Made by a program: the position numbers and the translations under genes. 64,000 nucleotides of DNA from Euglena gracilis. Taxonomy: Eukaryota > Euglenida > Euglenophyceae > Euglenales. Below the pieces are notes generated by a model, which saw nothing but the letters and a program-made list of their open reading frames with translations, was not told the DNA's origin and did no database searches. The stretch covers positions 4,516,714-4,580,713 of the forward strand of contig CP154954.1 in the NCBI GenBank assembly GCA_039621445.1. The letters run 5' to 3'. Positions 1 through 9,795 of this stretch are shown here, one piece after another (positions within the stretch are counted from its first letter, which is position 1; each line of letters starts with the position of its first letter).

Positions 1-2580
1 GATTTCTCCAGAAGGAGAAACTCAACGAGTGCCTTTCATGGGGACAACAACGTTTGACCTTGGTTTGGAACGTTGACTTTTTCAGAAACATTTTCCATCG
101 TTGACAGCTGGACAAAGTTTTGGAGACCAATGGACATTTCTTTCGGCCATGCAACACAGCAGCAGCAGCAGTGGGAGGACGCGCGCGGAGCGGCCCCCTC
201 GGGGAACAGCAGCCCGTCCACCAGCATCAGGATCTGGACGGGCCCCCAGGACTCCAGCGTGTTGCGCCCAGGGCGGCGCTGGTTTCCAGAAAGGGAAGAT
301 CCCCCTGGGGTTGAGACAAGGAAGACCAGGAGCACAAAAAAAATAACGGATAAGATAACAAAGCGCCTTTAAAAACCATGAATTTCTTGGCCAAAATGAC
401 TTAAAAATCCCTTTAAAGCCTTAAGATCTTTAAAAAAAAAGTTCTCGAAATTACAGCCAAAATGAAGCCGTAAAACCTCGGCAAACCAAAAAGTAAGATG
501 GGGGGAAAATGATTTCTGGCATCACTGGAAGATTGTCAAGAATAGGGTCCTCAACTTTTTTGATTTGACCCTGTTCGATCCCGGGAAGGCTCCCTTTGAA
601 CGTCCATGAAAACACACACCTAGAAATGACTAAAAAAAAAACCTCAGAATACGCCTTAAAACATTAAAACTCTTTAAAAGTTTACGCCTTAAGGAGTACC
701 CTGGTTCTGAGTGTCAAAAATTGATTTTGGGACACAGACTCCAAAACATGCATCTGGTGCGCAAAAATATTCGGAGATGACAGACTCAAGTTAATGTTTT
801 GGACAGGGCCAGAAACGTCGACAAAAAGAATGAATGAATCCTTGATTTTGGTCCCCAGCAGGGATTATTCTCAAAGGCTCCTGGAAAAAGGTGCGGCTGG
901 ACACCCACCCTCCCCACTTGGGGATGGGGGTCCAGAGGGAGGGGTCCGGCCGGCTGGGAGCTGGGCCCGGCGGGGACCAAAAAACCCAAATTCAGTTGGG
1001 TTGGGATTTTTAACCAAAAGTTGAAAGGGAAAACCCAAGCCCGACCCAAAAGAGGGTTTTTGGGGGCAATTTACCCCCATTATTTCAAACTATTTTCAGG
1101 CCCAGCTTTGCTTTGCTCTGCTTCGCTGGCTTTGCTTTGCTTTGCTTCGCGCTTTATTTCAGTTGGGGGTGTGGACCCCCCAGGGGGGGGTCTGCAGCCT
1201 GGCTGGGAGGTGCTGGCTGGAAAAAAGTTGCTGTCTGGCTGGACCCCCGGGGGAGGGTCCCCTCCGGCTTCAGCTGGTCCCCCTGGAGACGAAGTTTCAT
1301 TTCAATATTGTCATAATTGTTTGTTGCAATTATTGTTGTTCAAGTCTGGAGACCGCCTTCATCGTGGAGACTGCGGTCCACATTGATTGACTTGCATTAC
1401 ATTTGGAATGTGCCCAGCAGCAGCATGCTCAGCAGCTGCGGGAGCAAGGCTTCGACTTGAACGCAAAGGTTGCGGGTTGGGTCCATGGCGGCACCGATGG
1501 CAGTTCCCCAGGGTGGGCCCTGACCCTGGTGTGCGCGCTGCACAGAATTGAACTTCTCGTGGTCCTTGTCGTCCTTGCTCCCGGCACGGGCCTTCCATCC
1601 CATTCCCCATGAGATCCAGGGTGGGTGCCAGAAGGGAAGAGCCTTCTTGCAAATGCTGGGCCATTTTGGGCCGTTTTTGGGGTCAAAAAACCGAAGTTTC
1701 CAAAAAAAATACTCAGAAATGAAGCAAAATCAAAAGAAAACTTCTGGAGTCCGAAATTGAAGCACTTACGATGACTATTCAATGGTATTTTGATTTCCCC
1801 GCAACGCCTGGCCCGAAATATGGCCGATTTACGGCCGAAACCAGTGGTGACTTAGCCGTTTTCGGGATAGCGGGGCACAGATTTTTTTACAGGAGAGTTG
1901 ACAAAAGTGGACATCCCGAACCCTTGGGGGGGGGGGATTCGGGATGACCACTTTCTTTCTTTCTGGAGATCAGCTTTAGGAGCAAAAAATTGCTCGGTAT
2001 TTTTTGCGATAAATAGGAAAACCACCCAAACTGATCCTCCCCCGCGTGGGGAGGTGTTCAGTGCGAACCCCCTCACCCGGCCTTAAGAAAACCTCTGGAG
2101 AGCTGCCCACTGGAGTGAAATGAAGCAGATCCGTACAACAGTCTGTGGAGAAGCCTGTGGGCGGCATACAGCGCCGGGTACGGCACGTTGTACTTCTTGC
2201 GGGCGTTCATCACGAGGGTCATCAGGTACAGGTTCATGAACCAGGACCAGGCTTGTTTTTGCCAACGTGGGGGGGGTGCTATGAGCAGGTGGGCAGTCAC
2301 CCCCCCCCCGGTCAGTTCTGGCCCTGGTGCCTGCTGACCCAGCCAATTATCCCTTGAAATGGCCATTTTGAGGCCCCGGTGCCTTCGGCAACGGGGCGTG
2401 TGCTATAGCACGACCCACCCAAAACCCGAATAGGTCGAAAATGCCCTTCCCCCCTGCCTGCCTACAGCACCCCCCCCCCCGGGGTGAGCTTCGTCAAAAA
2501 AACAAAAAAAGGAAGCCTGACCAGGAGAGCCCGATCACCAGCACCACGTACCCATACTCGTCTGGGATGACGATGGCCAT
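1..2580 (-). CDS. MGST3: MGST3-like MAPEG family enzyme, 5' four exons (3' end beyond window)
   Basis: Membrane-associated glutathione transferase/peroxidase of the MAPEG family, expected in ER or outer organelle membranes. Exons on the minus strand: 2580-2523, 2242-2161, 1583-1526, then from 263 leftwards to about 190. The lengths (58, 82, 58 nt) keep frame. The start is ATG at 2580 (MAIVIPDEYGYVVLV), followed by a first membrane helix. Family landmarks seen in order: ARKKYNVPYPALYA, FNSVQRAHQ and NTLESWGP, matching the MGST3 order ARKKY, FNCIQRAHQ, NTLE. Introns 1 and 3 are nonconventional. Intron 1 (2522-2243) has CAGGCTT near its 5' end, AAGCCTG near its 3' end and the exon repeat TCCTGG at both borders. 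Intron 3 (1525-264) starts GGTCAGGGC and ends GCCCTGGGCGC, giving exactly 3 and 5 nt outside the paired triplets. Intron 2 is also not GT-AG. The last helices and the stop should lie left of base 1. Confidence 0.9.
1681..1866. repeat. Dispersed repeat, remote copy of the 53.2-53.6 kb tandem pair
   Basis: Shares the ordered blocks AATGAAGCAAAATCAAA, GGTATTTTGATTTCCCC, CTGGCCCGAAATATGGCC and GACTTAGCCGTTTTCGG with 53161-53380 and 53390-53613. It lies inside MAPEG intron 2. No terminal repeats or coding capacity are visible. Confidence 0.75.
2243..2522 (-). other. Nonconventional intron 1 of the MAPEG gene, MITE-like
   Basis: 280 bp. On the minus strand it begins GGTCAGGCTTCC and ends AACAAGCCTGGTCCT. 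CAGGCTT and AAGCCTG are exact complements. Removing it restores L-S-W-F-M-N in frame, and the exon ends share TCCTGG. The interior (2345-2500) resembles a dispersed sequence at 34340-34394 plus 34690-34760: both carry an ATAGCAC block leading into ACCCACCCAAA, and later CCCCCCTGCCT leading into GGGGTGAGCTTC. Confidence 0.85.
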
Positions 2581-3789
2581 GTTTGGTGGCGGAGGGGAAA
2601 AGCGAAGCCGCACTGTGCGGGGAGACAAGCGTGGAACAGGGCGGTGGGAAGCTGACCACAACCTCAGTCTACACGCGCGATGGGAAGCAAGCTGTCACCA
2701 GTTGGGTCAGCTCACAAATAATGCAGCAGTAGCAGCACCACCAGCAGCACTTTTTCAGATTGCTCAAGAACAAGCATTGCACCTGGGACCAAGATAAAAC
2801 CAACCACATGCCCCCTACTTGCACTGACCAGACATCTAGTACCTGATTTGATGCCAAATTGGTACCAAAGACATTTCCATGTGAACTCTGGTCCTGGGAC
2901 CCGAGAAACAGGAAATACGATGGAGGAGGACTACGAGGAAATAGACCAGTAACATGGAGTAATTGTTTTCCGCATGAGTTCCTTTGAAAAGTTTCCCCAA
3001 AATTTTCTGCAAAAGAATTGAAGTGCATTTATTGTTCAGGCTTCGCTGAGAAAGGGACTCTTGGGTCCCTCTGCCTCTTCGCATCGCGAACAAATAATTG
3101 CCAGAATATGAAGCTCTGAAAACGCAGGATCCACCACAATCAGTCCGCTTTTTTCAATTGGAGAGCTCCAAAACAGGTGGTGGTGTTTCTGGGTGTTCTC
3201 CGCGATTCCAAAAGCAGGAATTTGACAGACAGTTGACTTTGCTCCTGAGGAACACTGCGCTGGTGTAGTTTAGGTTCTTATTAAAGGCCCCGGGGGGTCC
3301 ACTAGCTTGCAAGTGCTGGCCATTAGAAAAAAGCCACTGATAGACACCCTCTTGTACAAAACCTGGCATTTTGACAAATTTTGACAAACAAACTTTGGCA
3401 CTTTGACGAACGAAAAAATTGTTGGGTGGCACACTGGGATTTCCACAACCCAAATTGGACGAGTCAATAATCTTGTAATTTGGAGTTGCTGCAGTCCAGC
3501 CCACCCCCAGGAATTGCTACTGCAAAACCTAAGCAGAAGCTTCTGCAGGATGCATACGCATTCACAAATTCAACACTCCAAAAGTCAGGTGTCGGACAGG
3601 GTCGACAATCCCTGCCCAATGCGAGGTTTGACACAGTTGTGGAATGCTACTTGCAAAGCATTCAGAAAAGCAGCGGCCGAGGGTCAGCCACGCTTCAGTT
3701 GGTAGCACACGTGTGACGTGGGGATGGTCTGGGACGGCGTCATTCGGCGACGGTTTCGAACCGCAACCTGGGGCCATCGCAGAACGACA

Positions 3790-3920
3790 GAGAGCACTAC
3801 GGAGGCCTTCCGAGTGGGCCGCAGGCTCAGCCGTGCCGAGCTCCACATACGCTGTAGCAGCTGCGACCACAGGCAGGACTGCAAAGGACGTGATGGCCCC
3901 ACCCACAACCTGCTGGCTGG
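3790..3920 (-). other. Candidate exon with a hydrophobic segment
   Basis: An open minus-strand reading contains GGAITSFAVLPVVAAATAY, a credible membrane helix, in a locally GC-rich patch like the verified exons. It lies between the last supported UBL exon (4774) and the MAPEG start (2580), so it could be the membrane anchor of the UBL protein. I could not join it in frame with GT-AG or direct-repeat borders, so this is only a candidate. Confidence 0.25.
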
Positions 3921-4773
3921 CGGCAATTCACTGGGCAAATGATTGGTGGCGCACTCCCAAAGGAAAGCAAGCCAACACATTCCATGAGATAAATGCAGCG
4001 AGGTAGGCAGAAAGAAGCCAAAAAAAAACTTTGCAGACATTTACCCGCCCTCCCCCCCGGGCAACTGTCGCGTGACAAATTGGGCAGCACGGAGGGGGGT
4101 GACAATTTCCCGGGTGACAATTTGGCCGGCACAGAGGGGGGTGACAATTGCCCGGGGGCGTCATTTATGCCGAAACGTTGTTGGGCACTTCCCAAAGCTC
4201 CACAACAAAATGGAGTCGTTCAAAAACATTAGCTTGGGAGTGAGGGGTCTGGAAAATCTGGTGGTCCCTTCAGATTCAAAACAAACACATTGCACATCCA
4301 ATCCTGAGCACATTTGCTTCAGATGGACAGACTGTCGTGCCTCATCGCAAACAGACTGGCAACACCTTTGGAAGAGGACTGGTAGCACACAAAACAACAA
4401 CAAATAAATTAACAAGATTATGGGATGTCATGTGAGCATTGTCTTTCGATGATGTGATCGCCATCAAATGAGATGACGTACAAACAGTGCATACGTGTGC
4501 CATGCCCCCATGTATGCTGGCCCTTGTCCAAGACCGACACCGCCTGTATAAGACCCCCATCCATAAAAGACTTTGAGGGAACGGGGGGTCCTTTGGGGGG
4601 GGGGGCATGGTACCCCACGCCAAAGTCCAGGAAAACTGCGGTTGACACGAGAGGGGGATGACATGCACAAGCGTTGTTGAGGAGAAGGGGAAGGCGTTTG
4701 CAGGCAACGACAGCAAAAACGAAAAAGAAGGAAGGGGAATAGCAGGTGTTTCTCGACTCGGCCACCGGAACAC

Positions 4774-7700
4774 TTTCAGGTGCGGAGCGAAAGGCGGGCC
4801 GTTGCCGGTCTGGGTGCTTCAGATGCCACGCCGCCCTGGCGCCCCGCAGCATAGCCCTCATCCTGCTAAGGACCGCAGCAGCGGTTTTTAAACACCTGAA
4901 AGGGCAGTCAAGGCGGGGCGGGCACCACGGCTTGGGGGAGACGGCATGGGGGGAGATGCCTAATCCCGAGAGGGTCTTGGGGTCGAAACCTCTGGGCTAC
5001 TGTGGCGCAGGCGACGAGGCACCGGAAGGCGTTGGACACCGGGGCGGGCATGGCCGGGCGGGCCGTCGTGTTCGCTGGCAGCGGCTCATCCCCGAGGGGC
5101 TCCCGCCCTCCAGCCCACGTGCTAATCCCACCCCCCCCCCCCGCTTGAGAAAACCCCCAGGACGACCAACCAAAGCACGACGTATAACCCGCCCCCGATG
5201 AACAAAAACGAAGGGCGCTGGGCACGGTTTTCAGGGCGCAAAATCCCCAAACTGATTTTTGGCAAATGCCATGTGAACACCCATGAGCAAAAATGCCATT
5301 ATTGACAAAGTTTGCCAAAACTTGACAATGCAGGGTTTGGGGGCATTTTGGGGTTGGATTCTCACCAACAAATCCTTGACCACCTGTACCTCTTCAGCTG
5401 ATCTGATCCAATAAACCCCGGGGGTTTTGCAAATGGGGGGGGGGGGTTAACAGTTTTGCGAATATTCAGACACTGCATTTCGAACCATCATAATAATATG
5501 CAAATACCTTGCGGCGTTTTGGTCCAGATCGGCCAATCAGAACTGCCAATCAGAATAGGCTGTTCGACAGTGCACATTGTGAACGGCGGGCGTTGGAGGT
5601 GAAGGAGAATGCCATGAGCATTTTTACTGTTGCTTGAGTGTAGACTTCTCCTTAATGTAGTTTTGGTCTCCCTGGACCAGTTGATGGCTGAGTTGATACT
5701 GTGCTGCCAGAAACATTCCAAAAATGCTTGGATATTGTCCATTGGCCAAAGAAAACAGCCCACAAGTAACAAATTACTGGTGCAACTGCCCCTGTTTCAC
5801 AGTGCACCCAAGAGTGCCCCAACTTTCAATCCGCGAAGGAGGACAAGGTTTTTGGCCTAAATTTTGGCACACATGGTAGGGACCCCCCCACACACAGCAT
5901 CGTCGTTGTCAACAGGGTGGCAGGGGGTCGGTAGACCTCACCCAACCCACCCACACACCGACCCTTCCACAAGAATTGGGCCGGGCGGGGAGCAGATGGC
6001 CAACACCTTGCCGCCGTACGTGATGCCTGTCTGTTGCAGGGTGTGGCCGTCGGAGCACTGTCGGCCTGCGGAGAGCGGCTGTTGAGGATGGACGGGTTTG
6101 AAATGGGGCAGTGCTCGAGGGGTGGAAACGGGCGAAGCTTTATGCCCCCTGCGAAACTATTCTCCGCCGGGACTCGCTAACTGCCACCGTGGACCCATTC
6201 CTCCTCCCTTGTCCAAGGCGCAGAAATTTTCTACGGATGTGCAGTTGACAGGGGGGGTTCAATGACACGGTGAGTCAATGCCACAATGCATGAATGAGAA
6301 GCCCCTGTTGCCCCAGAAAGTGCTGTTGGCACAGAGGGTCGATGGCACGGTGTGCCTTAGACAGGGGAACCCCTCAGGGAAACTGGTAGGAGACCTGCGC
6401 CTATGAGGACAGGTCAGCAAGTTCGCAGCAGGGACAATTTCCTGGGGGGGGGGTCGGGTCTGAGGGAAAAGGTGCACATCTTTCGACCAACCAACACAAA
6501 AATCCAAAAAAAATTCAGAAGCCTGGAGACAAGGCTCAAATTTCTAAACCTCAGAAGATCATTATTGTTTTCAAAGAAGAGGAATTGCGATATCAGGTTG
6601 GTGGGTGCAAGGCGAGGAAACGCTTTCCAAGAGGACAGGTCAACAAGCAAAGAGGGGAAGAGCAATTTCCGGGAGGGTGGGCAGCCCTGCAAAAAAAAAT
6701 GGTGTGGAAATCAGACATCTCTCTAAGGTTTTGCGAACCCCCCGGGGGGGGGGGAGCTGCAGCCAGCCCCGATTTGGGCCCAGCCCAGCCGCAGCCCACC
6801 CCACCCCCGGGGGGGGGGGGGGGGGGTGCTGCTAGTCCTAGCTAGCCAGCCCCTTTTTGGGGGTCCAGCCCAAAATTTTTCGGCGCAAAGCGCCGAATTT
6901 TTTTGAAAAACTGTGTTCAAAAGTGGCCAAAAATGGGTTTGGGGGGTGTTTGGGCCATTTTTGGGGGGTTTCAGATGCATCATTTTTTCAAAACTGTGTT
7001 CTGCAGGACATTTTTGGGCATTTTTCTGATTTCAGTTCAGCTCGCCCCGGTTCGGGTCCAGCCGGGGTCCAGCCCCCCCCAGGGGGGGGGGGCTAGCCAG
7101 CCCAAATTTCTAGCCAGCCCAAATTCCTAGCCAGCCCAAATTTCTAGCCCTAGCCCAGCAACCCCCCGGGGTCCTTAAAGAGATGTATGGTGGAAATGGT
7201 AGAGCGCCAAGAGGGAGACACAACAGCGTCGGACCTTGCACCACCAGTCGCACATTCCAGTTGCCCTCCGGCAGGACGGTTTGCCGGAGGTGGTCCTTCA
7301 GGTCGCCAATGCTCTCGTGCCTGAGGAAGAGCAGCGGATGGATTCCGTGTATTTCTGATGTTTCTGGTGAATGTTTCTCTGAAGGTGAGGGGATCGTTTC
7401 CCAGTGTGGACCGTTTCGTGTGTGTTTCACGAGGACCTCCAAAATGGGAACAATGAGGGAGTCACCTGCCAAAGCGCACCACCACAGGGCCTTCAGATGG
7501 GCGGGTTTCCGAACGATCATGAGCAGGGTCAATGATGTGAGAACTGTGGAATAGGCTTTGTTTTGGCCAAGGTAGAATCCCACAAGGATTCAAGGTGAAG
7601 CCAGTTTTGAAGAGATTAGGCTTTGGTAGGGGGGTGGCAGAGAAGGGGGGGAAGACAAAGAGGAAAGTAGCGACCCAACAACATGGTGGCAGAGAAAAAG

Positions 7701-8802
7701 ATAACAGAACAGAATACTGGGGCGCGATATGATCAGGCATTTGCTTAAGGACCCGGGGGGGGGGGGGGTACTGGCTAGCCAATCGGCTAGACACTGGAAA
7801 AAATGAACTAGCTAGAACCCTCCCCCCGGGGGAGGGGGGGGTCCGGGTGTCCCCCGAACTGGAAAAAAAATTTTCCTCCGGCGCACAGCGCCGGAGGAAA
7901 AATGAGGTTTTTAATAGGTTTTTGGCTGATTTTGTTCCAAAAATTCCCCAAAATGGACAAAAACGGGCATTTTTGGCCATTTTGGGGGGTCCCAAAAAAA
8001 TTTTCCGCGCTTCGCGCCGGTCACTGGAAAAAAAATTTCCACTAGCTAGCCCTGCTAGCATACCCCCCCCCTGGGGGGGGTCTGCTAGAAATCCCACTAG
8101 CCAAATTTGGGCTAGTTGCTGTCCACCCCCCCGGGGGGGGGGGGGGGTACTGCAATCCCTTAAGCAAATGCCTGGATATGATTCCATCCCTGTCAAAAAC
8201 TGAGTCAACCTACCAAACTTTGTTTGGCCCAGCAGCTCTCCCCCCCCTGCCAGGGGTCGCTGCTAGCCCAGCCAGCCGGAAAGGCTGGACAGCCAGCCCA
8301 AATTTCCAGCACTCCAGCAATCCCCCTGGGGTCCTTAAAGAGGTGGTTGATCGGGTTCCATCAGCAGCTGACAGAACCTTGCCACCGGCACAAAATAAAA
8401 GGTATTCAAAAATGGTCACAGTCCTCAGTTGCACAGAACAGAACTGGCTACGTATTTATCACCCTGTTTGTCCAAAATGGAAACCAATTCGCATCAAAGA
8501 AATCTAGAAAGACATCACAAACAGGGGTTTTTTTAAGACCGGGAGGGGAGGGGGGGAGGGGGTCGGCACCCACTGCAAAACCTCAATGAGATGTGTGACT
8601 CGTGGAATGACAGATGCCGATGCCGTAACTGTGCTACAACGAGATGTGTTTGCCTTGGCCGCCATCCCCCACCCCGCACACAGCCGCCCTGTCCACGGGG
8701 CAGCGTCACCGCCACGAAGAAGCGAATGGGCAGACCGCTGGGCGCCGCGGAATGCAAGACCGCGGGGCCCTCGATGGAAATGGCCACTTCGCCGTTTTCC
8801 AT
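4774..8802 (-). CDS. Ubiquitin-like (UBL) domain protein, five 5' exons, 3' end unresolved
   Basis: Exons: 8802-8700, 7330-7235, 6065-5959, 5084-4990, 4862-4774, with frame kept throughout (103, 96, 107, 95, 89 nt). The start is ATG at 8802 (MENGEVAISIEG), with an in-frame TGA just upstream. A ubiquitin-like fold covers about residues 25-100: strand IRFFVAVT, helix IGDLKDHLRQ, strand VRLVVQG, then TLQQTGITYGGKVLAI, the usual 'RLVxxG...TLxxxGIxxGxxVxxI' signature. No C-terminal di-Gly follows, so this is a UBL-domain adaptor, not a conjugated modifier. Intron 2 is GT-AG (G|GT...CAG|GC), as are 3 and 4. Intron 1 is not, and is bordered by the direct repeat CGCTGC in the same frame at both ends. 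Exons 4-5 add NAFRCLVACATVAQR and a basic amphipathic stretch. Introns 1 and 2 each contain one MITE-like element. Further exons are expected leftwards. TMUB-like membrane proteins are one possibility, unproven. Confidence 0.78.
6712..7189. mobile_element. MITE-like element, family 2 (CAGACATCTCT ends), 478 bp
   Basis: Starts CAGACATCTCTCTAAGG and ends CCTTAAAGAGATGTATG, so the ends are inverted repeats. It is flanked by perfect 8-bp duplications GTGGAAAT at 6704-6711 and 7190-7197. Inside are C/G homopolymer tracts, the repeated word CTAGCCAGCCCAAAT, and the hairpin CGGCGCAAAGCGCCG at 6881-6895. No coding capacity. It lies in intron 2 of the UBL gene. A second copy in the opposite orientation is at 42022-42502. 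Confidence 0.9.
7734..8174. mobile_element. MITE-like element, family 1 (CAGGCATTTGCTTAAGG ends), 441 bp
   Basis: Perfect 17-bp terminal inverted repeats, CAGGCATTTGCTTAAGG and CCTTAAGCAAATGCCTG, with perfect 8-bp target duplications GATATGAT at 7726-7733 and 8175-8182. Subterminal C/G runs enclose two small hairpins, around 7871-7901 (CCGGCGCACAGCGCCGG) and near 8005. It sits in intron 1 of the UBL gene. Sister copies are at 14223-14669 and 16741-17183. Confidence 0.93.
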
Positions 8803-9795
8803 CGGAGAAGAGCATCAGCGGAGAGCCATGCCGGCTGCAGACCAAAAAAACCAATAACATAAACGGTGAAGGGAACAGCAGGCTGAAACTGGGTGAAAAG
8901 CAAAGCCATCAAGCCCCCGACTCTTTTTACAGAGATTATTTTTTGTTCACGTTCATTTCTGGAGCACCAAAGCTCATTTGTATTCAAACCAATGGTGGAT
9001 CCTGAAAACAAGATTTATCATTACCACTAACTGTCTTTGTGACGTTGTGTTGAAAAAAACAAGCTCGACCTTCTTTCTCCTCATAAGAAGGTTTGTTCAT
9101 TTTGGAGGCCTTTGGGGGATTACTTGGCAGACATTTACAAGAAGCTGTAAAACGTGGGGGAAGGGGCGCCATCTTCATTGTCCAACCCATAAAGAGTCTG
9201 AAGTATACCTATAAAGTGCCTTCATTTCCAGGAACAGATTGGATGTAATTTATTCATAACTCAGGATTGGATTTTGCGCAACCAAGTGCGAGATCAGGCC
9301 GCCTAAGTTGGTATCCTCCTGATGGGGTCAGGGTTTCAGCTGGGGCGACCGCATACCGCGTAATCCTAGGTGTTTTTTTTATTGAGAGAATTCGAATCAA
9401 ATGATACCTGATCTTAGGCCAAAATTCCGCCCAATAGGACAAATCGAACCGCACAAAGTTACCACTTTTTGACAGTCCCAAGCAGTTGCGCCGAGATCCG
9501 TCAAATGTATTCAGGATGCGGTCTTGTGCCCTACGACCGCAGGGGCAACTGTGAAAACTTTGACCACTGGGTGTCCTGACTGCGCCAGAAGACATGTTTC
9601 ACACGAAGCTTGGGCATGTCTCACATGGAACATCAACAACCTGGCAGGGGGGTGATAGGCACCCAAATGGGGGGGTCAAGCAGGAGGATGATGAGACGCC
9701 AAGGGCTCTCGACCAAACAGTCTGGGGGAGGGGTATTTTGCAGTTGTGTGTGCTGTGTTGTGTGAAACGGAAACAGGGTTCGGTATGACGCAGTG
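8803..9795. other. Intergenic region between the sirtuin stop and the UBL start
   Basis: No supported gene. An unpaired element-type left end (CAGGGGTTTTTTTAAGACC, 8526-8544) lies just inside the UBL gene. A stretch at 9254-9600 has islands resembling small structured RNAs and a T8 run at 9366-9373, but I could not fit it convincingly to 5S rRNA or a snRNA. Confidence 0.5.

Noticed and set aside
9254-9600. Possible 5S rRNA (plus strand, T8 terminator at 9366-9373) or U2 snRNA-like text (minus strand, GGCCTAAGATCA)
   Set aside because: Only short islands match, the 5' half of 5S could not be aligned, and no Sm site or branch-recognition sequence follows the U2-like part. A covariance-model search (Rfam 5S, U2) would decide.
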